From Elysia crispata (lineage: Eukaryota > Mollusca > Gastropoda > Plakobranchidae): DNA of 64,000 bases. The translations under genes and the position numbers were made by a program. The stretch covers positions 280,001-344,000 of the forward strand of contig JAWDGP010007346.1 in NCBI GenBank assembly GCA_033675545.1, given 5' to 3'. The notes below the pieces were generated by a model. It searched no databases. It worked only from the letters and a program-made list of their open reading frames with translations, and was not told where the DNA came from. This document shows positions 1 to 15,344 of the stretch, one piece after another; position 1 is the first letter of the stretch, and every line of letters starts with the position of its first letter.

Positions 1-139
<139 letters not shown>

Positions 140-3080
140 TTTAAAGAGCTAGAGATTTATTTAGTGCTCATCAGTGGGTAGATAAGGTTGTAAATGAAAA
201 AAGGCGAGAAATGCTTGCCATTGTGGGATTAGAACCATCGATTAATAGATCTTTAATATGCCTCGGCACCCATCTTCTTGCCACTCGAAGAGAAGTAAGC
301 TTATACCTATTATTATACGACACTACACTCCCTAAAACCAGAGGTTCATGGCGAAGATACTTACTAAGCCTTCTTAAGTGACTTGCAATCTTCGTTGAGA
401 GGATCAACTCGCAATAAAGGCAACCATTAAATCTGGAAGCACCAACACTGGACATTCGTCGCATAAACATCTAGGGCCAACGGTAACAATATGTATGCCT
501 CAAAATATATCTTCGTAATTTCAGATTTCCATCTAAAGAAGGGCAATAACGACGATTTTAACTAAACATTCGCTCACACTACCTCTTTATCACCGCCCAC
601 ACTACATTGAAAGCTACTCAAACACTCATAAATATGAAGATTGAAGATTCTTATACAATACAATGCCTTTTTTAACTTCCTCGTAGTAATATCCGAGAGG
701 ATACATTTTTTCAACAGCCGATGTCTGTTGGCACTCTTTGGTTTTAGAAGAAGGATAACCAAGGGATAGAGGAAAGGTCAATAATATATCAAGGCTGTAG
801 AAATCCCAAGAGGTGTCTCAGGAGGCGACAGATGGTATCAGGTCACGTGAGGTTAACATGCTCTGGCCAGCTATGGGGCCTCTAGAGTGGAGATTTATGC
901 GTGAGGGTAATGGCCAGCAGTGTTGTAGAAAAAGGTGACAATAAAAACAGCAGAGAGTATTTAAAATGTATCTTTTGGAATTCCTATGGTTTTTCTTAGA
1001 CTTAAAATGCAAGCGTTGCTTACACTGCCAAGCCTTTAAATTTTGAAAACTGATTATAATCCAACTGATGAAAATCTTTATTATTCTTGAACTAGATTTC
1101 TTGGAATTTCCTAGCAATTTAAAAAAAAAACTTCTTAACTCTAGCGACCGTTTTACTCCAGATTAGGCTTTAAATACAACATCTTTTAAAGCATGGATTT
1201 GGCTCACAAGACCCATGACCAGAAGTAAATCCCATTTTTTTTTTACTTTTTATTGTAACATGCAGCATAATTATGGCATGCAACCACTAGGTTTCACTAT
1301 TTCCTCCCAAAAGATAAGAGTCTCCTATCTAAGTATAAACAGCGTTTTGTTAAACGAGTGTATTTTCGATATCTTCTCAAGAAGTGAGGTAAGGCTTTTA
1401 GCACGTTCAACACAAAATTTCTGTATGGCGATGGCAAATAATTTTTGTCTTATTATTGTTTTTCCTTGTTTGAACATTATGTTATAACCACATTATAACT
1501 TTGGTTTGTAATGATCTCTTTATTCAATCCACGCGTCAGAGATGTGCCGTGATATATTGATTCTGTTCACAACAATCGTTGTTTCGATCTTCTCATTTAA
1601 CCCATGAAAAGTCTCGTGCAAAACATCAAATGCATGGCAGTCCTCATCATTTTTATTTACTTCCATAATGGTTGGCATCTTCGCAATGAAAAAAAAAATT
1701 CGTGAATTCTTTGAAATATTTCAAGTTTTCATATTCTATCAACTCTTGTTTCTTACAACAATACTGATCTTATCATTTAGTCTATGAAACGCCGTATGAA
1801 AAACAGCAAATGCGTAGCAGTCTTCCTCTTTTTCACTTATTTTCTAATTGGTTGACAATATCTCCGCAATAAAAAAAAGCCATAAATCCTAAAAGATATT
1901 CAAAGTTTTCAGATTTTATCAACTCTTGTTTCTGACAATACTACAAAATTAAGTTGCTATGAGTAAAGACACTTTGAAGACTGCATGCTGCTGTACATGA
2001 CCTTTGTTTTGGATACTCGTTGAGTCGGACAACCCTGATGGACAAGTCTTTGTAAAGTTCAGTATTTTGTAGGCCAATGAGTCATTTCTTTTTCGGATAA
2101 TATTAAATGAAAATAATCTGACAGTTGCACTCAAGAAAATTAAAAAAAAAAAACAACCTCCGGATTAGCTTTTTTTTTTAATCATCATGTCTAGACAATG
2201 TTTGTATAGATTTTACTTTTTTGTCATGTCGTTATGATGTTTGTATATCTTTTACAGGCAACGTGCAGACAAAATATGAACAATCTGAACCGGTACATAA
2301 TACATACAACCTCTTAAACCAAGCTTCGGATAATGAATGATGCTCTGTTTGCATCCTCATTGCTTCTTCCTGCCTGACAAAGGTTTTTTATGATGGGTGG
2401 AAAAAGCCTATAATCATCTTTCATCAAAATAAAGTTTTACGTCATAAAAACACTCAATCAATTGAGCTTAAGGGTCTTTCCGTTTCTTGTTTTTTTTTTT
2501 TGTTTTTTTTTTCTTCTTTTTGATTTTTTATTTCTCAAGATTCTCAGGAAATTCAACATTACGTACAAAAAAAAATTATTTCTTCACCTATGAGTGCATT
2601 ATATTATAAGACATAAATTCAGATAGCTCGTGCGTTAAGCTAGAAGAAGGAGCAAACAAACTCATCAAAACCCCGGCCCAAAGAAAAAAAAAAGCCTCAG
2701 CGGCTGCTGTTACAGACCGTTTCTTTTAATCGTCTGACATTTAGCTCTCAAAGAATCTGAAATACTTTTTTTTTGTGCAAACCCTCCTTCAAAATCCATA
2801 CCGTCCCTAGATCTGGTTGCGCCTTATGAGGAGGGATTTATTGCTGAGATCCCCATATTAGATCCCCTCTAACAAGACAGTTATCGATCCCGCGGTGTCA
2901 ACCTGGGTTAACCTTTGAGCCAGAGTTAAGCCGCCAAACCGATACGAAGAGTCCTCAGAGAGAGCTCTTTTGGCGTGCGGATGCCAGGCTCTATCTTCCC
3001 CTCCTTGTATGAACGTCTGGTAATTATCGTTGCGTGATTTCGCGAAGTAATTATATTTCGCCAGCAGGGTAAGGTTTCGA
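140..3080. other. gene-poor AT-rich stretch
   Basis: I see no supportable gene. Short open frames exist on both strands (for example a 99-codon minus frame at 171-470), but they have no recognisable domain, signal peptide or splice context. The stretch contains the diverged 180-bp tandem pair listed separately and several poly(A)/poly(T) runs around 2490-2520. Confidence 0.6.
1567..1944. repeat. diverged tandem duplication, 180-bp period, two copies
   Basis: The blocks starting near 1567 and 1747 align along their length at a period of exactly 180 bp; for example the phrase AACTCTTGTTTCT occurs at 1741 and 1921. By eye they are roughly three-quarters identical, so the duplication is old. Shared landmarks are an A-run after GCAATGAAA/GCAATAAAA and a CAAATGC-(A/G)T-(G)GCAGTC segment. 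No open frame spans both copies. Confidence 0.75.
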
Positions 3081-3146
3081 CAACAACAACAACAGCAACA
3101 ATAACAACAATAACAATAATAACAGCAGCAGCAGCAGCAGCAGCAG
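3081..3146. repeat. compound CAA/ATA/CAG microsatellite
   Basis: CAA units grade into AAT units and then about eight CAG units. The long minus-strand frames here are only read-through of the triplet repeat (runs of Cys or Ala/Val) and are not treated as genes. Confidence 0.9.
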
Positions 3147-4853
3147 AATAAACAGGAACAAAAACGCAATAATTAACGCCATTATCAACAGCGGAGAAAT
3201 GCGAAATTAAATTTTGGAAGTTTGAGGCGACAAATAAAAGGCACAATTATCAGAGCGATAAAGAAAGTCATTATCAATAATAACCACGACAACAAAACGA
3301 CGTGGAGAACAAGGACATCACCATATGATCAATCACAAAACAATGACGTCATCGCCATAGTTATACTAATCCCAATAATTATAAACTTTACAACGGAAAC
3401 TCAAAAAAGGAATATTTCATTTTCCTGAACACAAAAAGATTTACAAAATTAGGCTGGAGTCATACAATGTCATCAAAGATAACCATATTATTATAGAAAA
3501 CACAGGTGATCTAAATTTAAACAGTGATCCTCATTATACAACTAAAAACAGCTATGCCTTAATGGAAAAATATTTTTGAAATAACCTACTTCAAACCTTG
3601 TGTAAATATTCCAAACTATTTTTTTCTTTTCTCCTACTACCAGGAGACGAATATTTGAATCATGTCGATAATTTATTTTTCCACCAAATTTCCAAAGCCA
3701 AAATGGAATTGAACGAAATTATTAATTCCTTAGGTTTTTATGAGGTGATATTTTTAAAGGCGTAATATCAAGTGTAACAAAATTTGCTTTAAACAATTCG
3801 GTTATTGCGCATCTGGATTGCTTTATGTTTTTATCGCTCTCAATTGAGGCTGTGTCAGTATAAACCTTTTGGTGGCGCAAGAGCGGCGGATTTTATGACA
3901 GCAATTAGACCCTACGGTCATCGACGAAAAAAGAAATTTTAAGCTTTAACGACCAGATTTACTATGACCTGAATAGTATAGGCGACCAGTGTGATATATT
4001 ATCTTGTATTTTGCCGAAATAAAACAGTCCATAATAAAGTAAATAGAGGCAAAACATTAAAAAGTAATTAAATTTTGCGTTGAATGTTGTCGATCGTTTT
4101 TTTTTTGTTTTTGTTTTTTTTTTCTTCGCAACGAGTGTTTTCTTAACAGATTAAATTGTGCTTAAAATGGTCTTTATAATAACCCTACATATTTTAAAAC
4201 TGAGATTGTCATAAATGCAACATTGTTCTAGATATTTCAGTAGCTAATAACGCCGTTACTGAGACTTATATTTTTCGATTTTTTTCCAAACCTTAATATA
4301 ATACAATTTTAATGATTATTGTAGAATAGCAAAACTTTTCATGACTACCCAATTGTTCAATTTTCTCGACATATTTTTTCACTTTAATTGCCTTGCAAAT
4401 GGATCAGATGTCATTATTTTCACATTCAGATGTTCCATATTGAAAAACAAAGACACTCCTGAAGGTGAAAATTGCGTGAGATTTTCATAATTATCTAAAT
4501 TAGTTTCAAAAGGTAATTATCTTCTCTATGAAATATGTGGAGGAGGACTTTATCTATTTTTGGCAATTATTTCAAAGTCATTAAGACTGAGTTATACAAA
4601 ATCTTAAATATTTTTGCGCTGCAATTTTTTCATAAAATCTTGTTTTTGAAACACAAAACACAAAGGCCTGTCATTCAAGGAAATATAAAAAGAAAGAGAT
4701 GTGTGGAGTTTTTTTACTCCTTTTTTTTTTAGAAAAATCTATTTAAAAAAGAAAGGTTTTAATAGGATTCGCGTGACGTAAAAGTGATTGGAGGGAAATT
4801 GATAATTAAAATAAGGCAACTTGATTTTATTGATTATGACGAATGAAAACTTA

Positions 4854-4858
<5 letters not shown>
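3147..4858. other. gene-poor AT-rich stretch
   Basis: Nothing recognisable: no long open frame with protein-like composition, no RNA gene and no clear transposon end. T-rich runs lie at about 4098-4122. Confidence 0.55.
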
Positions 4859-4944
<86 letters not shown>

Positions 4945-5045
4945 CTCTCTGTATATATATATATCGTTCTCAGGTGCACTCTCTCTCTCTTTCTTTCTCT
5001 CTCTGTATATACATATATATATATCGTTCTCTGGTGCACTCTCTC

Positions 5046-5110
<65 letters not shown>

Positions 5111-5137
5111 ATCTTTGGTGAACTCTCTCTATCTCTC

Positions 5138-5178
<41 letters not shown>

Positions 5179-5215
5179 TTCTCTGATGCACTCTCTCTGT
5201 CTCTCTCTCTCTGTC

Positions 5216-5267
<52 letters not shown>

Positions 5268-5268
5268 T
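4859..5268. repeat. compound (CT)n/(TA)n tract with higher-order repeat
   Basis: A pure CT run (4859 to about 4926) is followed by a repeating super-unit: CT tract, TA tract, then a short conserved spacer of the type TCGTTCTC(A/T)GGTGCA. The spacer recurs at about 4964, 5024, 5108 (degenerate) and 5176. The unique spacer between repeat blocks shows that the whole compound unit was copied, not just the dinucleotides. Confidence 0.9.
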
Positions 5269-5555
5269 TGTTCTCTTCTTTTTTTAGTTATTATTTCCAT
5301 TTATCTCCACTGAGGATTATTGATAAAAACGGGAAGCAGGATACTTTTTTAAAAAATCTTTTTATATCTCCACAGTTTTTAGGAATCGAGCGTGCGAGAT
5401 AATTGATTTCAATCCGACATTCTCGGGGGCAAAAAATGCTAGGTTTCACGTTGGAAAAAAGGCTTAAATGTTTTTTTTTTGTTTTTTGATTTTTTGGTTA
5501 TAAAACGTTTTGCTCAGTTTGTTCAGCTAATCACAGCTAAATATTCTAAGATTGC

Positions 5556-5594
<39 letters not shown>

Positions 5595-5962
5595 GTTGTG
5601 TTGTTGTTTACATTGTTGTAGTTGTTATTGTTTTGTTTCGTTGTTTTTTCTTTAATCCAAGGTGGTTGACTCATTAAAACACCTGTATCGTCTTCATGAG
5701 GCAGACTTTTCAAAAGTTTACGATTTTCCACTAAAACTAATTTTTTCAGCGACTTCAAGTTCTCTTATAAAGGGATATGCCGTTTGTGGTTGTTGAGAAA
5801 CTTAGGCGACTTTGTATAATTTAAAGTGGTTGTGTATAATAGGGTTAAATGTGATAATATTTTTTTGAAGGATTAAAGGTCATTTTGGCTTAGGTAAAGT
5901 TTAGATATGGCAGATTTTATCTCTACAAAGTACGAATCGTTAATAATACACCAACTGATTTT

Positions 5963-5965
<3 letters not shown>
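5269..5965. other. intergenic stretch with a short (GTT)n tract
   Basis: No gene seen. A GTT microsatellite lies at about 5556-5609, with T-rich runs near 5470-5500. The minus-strand frame of Gln/Asn codons at 5546-5758 is a repeat artefact. Confidence 0.6.
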
Positions 5966-6054
<89 letters not shown>

Positions 6055-6059
6055 CCTCT
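5966..6059. repeat. (TC)n microsatellite
   Basis: About 75 bp of pure TC, then a slightly interrupted CT-rich end, followed by a TA-rich segment to about 6170. Confidence 0.95.
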
Positions 6060-8223
<2,164 letters not shown>

Positions 8224-11200
8224 CCTTTTGGTGAACCTTGGAATAAAATACGCATCTATTTATACAAATAAATTTATGACGAAATAGCTTATTAAAGAAA
8301 ACATCATAAGAGTTAATCAATGTCAAATAATTTTTTCCACATCACTTTTTCTTTTATTTTCGGTCTTTACTCATCTTGATTTATTTTCAATAACCTTTTT
8401 TACAGACAAATTAAACGTTTGACTCTTTACAAATTTTTTTAAACAAAAAAAAACTCATCCTTTCAAACCGTGTGAGATAAACCACAACTAGCGTTGTTGT
8501 TTTTTTCTATGAATTATACGGCACCTTAGATTAAGCTATGCGAAAATTTGATGCAGAAAACATGATAATAAGTCCATTTTGTTTACTTACACACTGCTTT
8601 ATTTGCCTTTAATCTTCATGAAGCGTTATCCGCATGCTCAATGAGGGAATGTCGGACTTGCAAAAATACCTATTTTGTGCGGGGCTAGTCTCTAGTGGTA
8701 AAAACAGTATTTAAAATTGTTTTCGCAAGTTGTTTATATCCTGAAATGCAAGTAAGCTCTTATAAATATATGGTTAATTTTTCATTCTTGTTTTTTTTAG
8801 CACAAAGTTTATTAATCTTGAATTATGCATGCAACCTAACACAGTCTTTTAACCACTTGAAAGTTATGGTAGCGATCATCATAATAATAGTAAAAACTGT
8901 TTACACAGCTAATTACAAAGCTTTTACTCGGTGAGACGGGTTACTGGTAAAACTCATCTCGGTTTAAACATATTGAAGATAGATTTAGTTTAAGCCCAAA
9001 TGTTTTTGCAACTCTAAGACCGCTATTCGCGCCTGGATATTTTAAGAACTCGCTAGTCTTCAAGCTAGAGTTCATTTATGTAGATATGTCCAGGGGTGTA
9101 ATCTGCACCAATAAAGTTGACTTTGTTCTTTAAAAAAAAAAAAAGACCGCTTATCACGGAGTGCGGAACAAATATTTAGAAATATAACGTCTAACCCTAG
9201 ACATGAATTACAGCAACTAAAAAGCCTGTCTGGTTATTTAGAAAAGAAAATTGTGTTTAAAGTTCTTTGACAATAAAAAAAAATATGACATTGTGAAAAA
9301 AGGAGAATTAAGCTGAACTACTTGCAAAAATCCCTCTTTCTTCTTGTCATTCTGAAGAGAAAAAAATTATTGAGATTTTTACTTGTTTCAGCTGCAAATA
9401 CAACATACAGATATTAAACATTGTAGAGAAATTAAACGCAAAAATATTGTTATTGAAGTTGTAAGCTTTATTTTAATTATAATACGGTTTTGTATTATAC
9501 CTTTTTTTGGATTATAAAAGTATGATACAAATAATTTTCGATACCCCCCACCCTCTTTTTTTTCACCTTCAATTTTGTTTTGTATTTTAGAGATCGTTTC
9601 TTGAGGCGAATTCTATTGCATAAATAAAATTTATAACTAAAACAATTCCTCAACAGAGAAATGCTGTGGTCACATATAGAACATAACTTCCACCTATATC
9701 GTAAATGTCTACGCACTCATAAGTACAATCTATAGAAGATGAACAAAAAAAAATTGCCCAGTGGGCGTGCAGACAGCTCACTAAGAGTATTAAGATACCA
9801 ATGGGATATAATGAGTCTATTGTTCCTCACATCATGATTCCCATCTGAGCGAAACAACACCAGTCATGAGCCAAAGGCTACGGATTCCAGGCGCACGTAG
9901 TATCTTCCTTCAGGTCTTAAAAGAGGTTTAGTTACAAACCCCATTCCGAAGTTTGCTTGTATTATCCGCATCTTCCTGTTCCTCCAAATATCAATTTTCA
10001 TAACGTTCTAGTCAAGTCCATTTTCTTTCCGTTCATAGCTGCCTTCGGCCAGAGTGTTTTTACGTATTCCCATTTGGAGTCACATTTATTACATTTAAAA
10101 TCTTTGAGCAAGACTTGACTCTAAAATGATATTTACGATATTTTCATATCGTCTCATAGCTGTGTCTCTTGCTCTACCTAATTAAAGATGAGTATTGTTG
10201 CTGTGTTTCTGGTTTTGATATAAATAAATTGTAAATACTCAAAACAAAATTATAAGATTTCGTTAATTTTCAGTCAGGTGAACAAGTCCTGATAGATTTA
10301 CAGTTGCACCATTAAATACAAATATCCCTCCGTCTCTAACGAAACACTCTTTTCATATTTTGCATTTTCTTACAGCAGAGAAATGTTTGTGCATAATATA
10401 TTGGTGATTATTTCCGACAAAAATTCTTTGATATAATGGCGTAAATCTCCATAGTTGTTACAGTTGCTTTTTTATTTTTAACATCGTTAAAAACACAATT
10501 TGTGGCGCCTAGCAAAGTAATTTCAAAATCAGACGCCAATTAACGAGATACTCATACTATGTCTCGATCAAAAGGGGAAAGAAACAATAAAAATGTTCGT
10601 TTATTCAATGGTTGGATCTAGATCTAGACCTAGACCTTAGGCAAAAAAAAAAAAAACGAACTTTGATTGTGTCCTACTTTCCATGGGATCTCCTAATATT
10701 TTCACATCGACACTTACAATCTGAGCAACAGTTTTAATGGACCTTAGGCTTCTCTATTTTAAATCAATATGCCAGATGTTCCTGTCCCATGAAGGGTTAT
10801 GAAAGTCTAACAATTTTCTCCAAATATTTGTTTGTTGTTGTTTTTTACCTTGGGTTTCTACAGGCGTAAAACAAGTGGGCGTTTAATTCACATTTTCAAT
10901 TATAGAGTAACGTTGATGTTATATAAATGTTTTTAATGATGTATTATTTATGATTTCTACCAACATATTTTGACCATCCATTTAACAGAAGTGGTATTGA
11001 AGAGAAATTTAACAATTAGGATTTTTTTATGATGGCGATAATGAGAAGTAGGATATGATAACTATTGCATTGGTCATGATCATGATCATGATGATGATGA
11101 TGATGATGATGCAAGGAAGATAATATTGATAATGATGTTCTATAGTATGATGATGGTTGTGATTATGTGATGATGATGATAATGATGGTTGTGACAATGA

Positions 11201-14200
11201 AGATGATGATGATATTATGATGATTACATTGGCAACGACAAAGGTTATAATAATACAGGATGCTGAAACTAAAATTAAAAAAAAAATGCAACGATAGAGA
11301 GAAAGAGAGGAAAACAGGAAGAGGAGGTTTTTAAGGGCAAGCAGGAGAACTAATTTACTTGCCACGATTACAGCCTAATATTACTGGGCATAATAGCTCT
11401 ATGTCCCTTAATTTGACCGGTCGGTGATTTAATTTTGTTTGCTTTCATTCATTTCCTGTTTTTGTGTCTTTATTCAGTTTCTGTTTCGATAAGATAGTCC
11501 ATTATTGTGCGTTTAAAAATTTGCGCCAAGTCGCTTTTCTTTTCTTTTTATTCTTTTCTGCTGAATCTCATTTTCCTTATGTTTGCTTAGACTTTGTTTT
11601 TGTTTTGTTCTTTTGTTTTTTATTAGCTTTTTTATTAAATTCATTTCTGCTTTCTGGTTAAACATAACTGTTATTTACCTTGGCTGTTTCGATGATTTCC
11701 TTAAACTGAAGAGATAGATTTTGTCATTTAGCACCTCGGTAAATCTTCCCCCTTTATTTTGTTTACAGAATAGTCTTAATGGTAAAATAGGGTTGTTGAA
11801 ATTGCAAGTCAGTCATAGTTTTATTAATCTGTGTGGGAAATTAAAGCGCTATAAGATCTTTAATTAAATCTAGTAAAAAGGACGCACTCTCTAAACCTCT
11901 TTAAGGTCAACTATGTTGTGCTAAGTAAAATATCAAACGCCACCCAAGAACCTTCTATAAAATGTCAAAGCTCTTAACGGAATGCATGTACCAAATTGAT
12001 TAAAACATCTTATCGTTGTTGAAACAGGTTATATAAAATGAGATTGTGGGGTTGACTTTTTTCGTGACCTTTCGTCACTTTGATATGTCAGTAACTGAGA
12101 TTCTTTGAGAAAACCTAATATTTTACACTATTAAAGAAACTGTTACACCATTATTATTTTTTTTAAGCTCTCTAAAGTACCTTGGTTTTTTTTTACATAG
12201 ATGGAGACTTTCGTTAGCTAAGAAAAGGGCTAGATAGCTGTGGTCCAAACTCACCATCAAATACGAAAGCATTTTCATACACAAGCAGAGATCTAACTAC
12301 AATCAAATCTCATTATCAGAAAGTTCAAACTATGTTCTGAGTGCAAGACATATCACATCAACATATAGACCTAAGAATGGTTCCTAGAACGAACAGATCC
12401 CAATATCATAAGGCCCAAAGCGTGGGAACCATTAGTTACTATGTTACGGTTAGCAGTTTCTGTCTTCCAGACCCAAAATAATTATGTTTAAGAATCATCT
12501 ATGTATATTCATTTACAACTCTTTGTTAAGACCTAGTTCTTTTTTTCTGACTTAAATTTTCACAACTAAAAGAAAATTCTACCATGTTTAGTTTGTAAAT
12601 TTTAGGAGTTTACATAAAGATTAGATCAAAGCTGGTTTGGGCCTACACAGCTAACATTTTATAGTTGTCTTGCAAAGAAACACTTGTGAATGTTCATCTT
12701 ATAAGCTTCAATACTAAAAGTTTTATAGACACTTTTAGCTGCGAAGTTTGGAAGCTAAATAAAATAGCAGACGATAGTTTAGAGATGACTATAATAAGTT
12801 TGATCTATCTATCTATATCTAGAATTGCCCTTTACTAACTTTACATCTCAAATGACTGTTCTGCAGAACAGTTTATCTATTTATTCATTTATTCTTTGTT
12901 CATTTCTGGAAAAAGTAAGAATAACATCATGTTGGCCGTTGGCTAAATGCATGCAAACTTTTAAAAGCCCTTTTTACCTGACCTTTTCTACACTTTTAGA
13001 CTGAAATTTTGTGTGGCCCATGCTTTTATGGGCTTCAATCTGCAACTTTGAAAAGGATATTGTCCTATGTTTTTTTATTTACTTGTTTTCGCTTATTTCT
13101 TTTACTTTTTAAACTTGTAAAAAAGCATCTTCTATCTCATCCATGACGTTTTCTTAAAACGATTTGAGCATTAACAATGGCAAAATTGATATAACAGTAT
13201 GAGAATTGAAAGATTTCTTTTGAGTAGGATAATTATATGTAAAGCAACTATTAAGCGAATTTTCTTGACCACTAAATAAATGTCGACTCGCAAAAAAGGC
13301 ATTCTTAACATTCGTTCAAAGTCACTGTGGCATTGTAGTTTTATTTCGTTTCAGATCTGACATGACCGAAAAAAAATGCGCATTCAAGTGCACTGGATCT
13401 TGTGGATAAGCTACACGAAAGTTTAAGTTGCGCGTAAAACAAGAACGTTCCAATTCCATTCAAAGTTGTACATTAAACGGGATTTCATCACATCACTATA
13501 ACCCCTGATTTTACTCTTCAATGTTTGTCTAGTCTGAAAAGTTATTGGTCTTAGCTTAAATTTATAACGAAATTTTGATAATAGTAATAAATCTATAGTG
13601 TTATTTTAAAAAAAAATAAAAGCTTTCTAAATTCATTTTCTGAATGGACCGGTCCATTGAACTAAATTTTGGACCCAGACTTGATGCAATTTCAATATGA
13701 CCTTTGAAAGTTAATGACGAAATTATGGCGAACAGTTTCGTGTGTGTGTGTTATTTTGGGAGGGGATGTGTGCGTGAAAATTCAATTATGCAAATGAAAT
13801 TGACTATTGTGAAGAAGCGAGACCTCGCCTTAAGAAAAAAAAAACTCCTTGGGAAACTTAGGGCACGTTAAATCGTAGAGAATATTTTTCTATGTCTGGG
13901 GAGAAATGTGAGTGCTAGGAGAACGTTCGTGAGTTTAATGTCTTGGATAGAGCAAAAATGTTCTCAGACAGTACTTCAGCAGAGTTAGACTGACAGCAAA
14001 TCACTATAAAAAGACATGTCGACTAGCTTTGACAAAAGATGGAGATGAGTAGGGCTGTTAGACTGGTAGAAATAATAAAGGATTTTTTTCCCACCTACAA
14101 GGCTTGAATATAAATGGGTGGGCGACATAACGATTTTGGAACGATACCTCTTTTTTCTCAGTTTTGTCGTCGATGAAGTTGTGGTTGCTGTAGTTGATGT

Positions 14201-15322
14201 TATTGTCGTTGTCCCTTTGGTGATGAGAACTTGTTTCGTTTTCATTTGGGTTTTTATCTCTACAGTTCGCACTTTACCTTCTAATAATGTGGTCGTTTTC
14301 TTGTTTTTGTTTTTGTTGAAAAATATTTTGTATTTTTTTCTTCTCATACCGGAGAGGAATAACAAAGGAATGAAGAATGGCAAGTTATGAAACTTTACAA
14401 ACTTACAAATTTCCTCACCTGCTAAAGCCTAGAAGCAGAAATCCTTTAGGAAACTGAACAAATGCAAGAGAAGAATAAATATAATAACCTGGGTTTTCTT
14501 ATTCTGTTCCTTCACTTTCCTACGTTTGTGAATTTTGAAACTACTTTTACAACATATCCTTTAAACTATAAGTTTCGCATTCTTCCTTGGGAAAATTGTG
14601 AATACATGCTGCTAAACAAGGAAAAAAAATTGTGTTAAGAATCTTGGCATTTGAAACCTTGAAAATTTTATGATTCAGAATAAAAACATAAAAATATTAT
14701 AAATGACCTAGTGCTGTTTCTTTTTAAAGGCTGTTTTTACAAGTGATATTATAACTCTGACAACAATCAAGCTAACTAACAGAAGTTATGAATACACCAA
14801 TCGCATAATGCAATGCAGAAGTTAAGGTGTTTGTCCAAGAGGGTGTGTGCTTGTACATCTTAAAAAGCCTTTGCAACAGTGTAATGGCATGAGTATTATA
14901 CGTTCAAATGTTTATCGTCAATCAAGTTAATACTTATTACTTTGAATAATTAAATTTTGCATTTTTCAATTAAATATGTTATGTGAGAGGGAAATTCGAC
15001 AGTTATTACATTTATTACAAAAAATATGGTAACGTATAAAACGTATGTAATATTTCCTGCACTTATATGAAACTGAAAAATCCCTGAGCTGTTCAGAATA
15101 TAGGCAAACTCTTTTTATAATAAATTGAAATCAGATCACTATACTGCTTTTATATTATCCCCAATGGTATTAACTTTAGGTTGTAAAACTTAGCTGCAAA
15201 GAGACCTTTCCTGTAGAATGTGTTCGATGCTCTAAAATAAAGTCATGAAAATACATAAAAACACATTTTGAACAAAAAATCTCCAATCATTCTTACTAAT
15301 CTCTGAATTTTTAACGTCCGCA
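8224..15322. other. long gene-poor stretch upstream of the neuropeptide-like gene
   Basis: About 7 kb with no supportable coding region. It contains short (GAT)n tracts near 11073-11111 and a few A- or T-runs. The 5' exon and promoter of the + strand gene at 15345 probably lie somewhere in it, but no TATA or first exon could be assigned with confidence. Confidence 0.5.
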
Positions 15323-15323
15323 G
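15321..15323 (+). promoter_or_regulatory. candidate 3' splice acceptor in the 5' UTR
   Basis: The sequence TTTTTAACGTCCGCAG ends 21 bases before the start codon at 15345. It has a pyrimidine-rich lead and CAG, as expected if a 5' non-coding exon is spliced just ahead of the coding exon. This is inference from a motif only. Confidence 0.4.
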
Positions 15324-15344
15324 AGAGTCAAAATCTTCAAGAGC

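Noticed and set aside
171..470. 99-codon minus-strand frame near the left edge
   Set aside because: No recognisable motif, partner exon or start context; open length is not exceptional.
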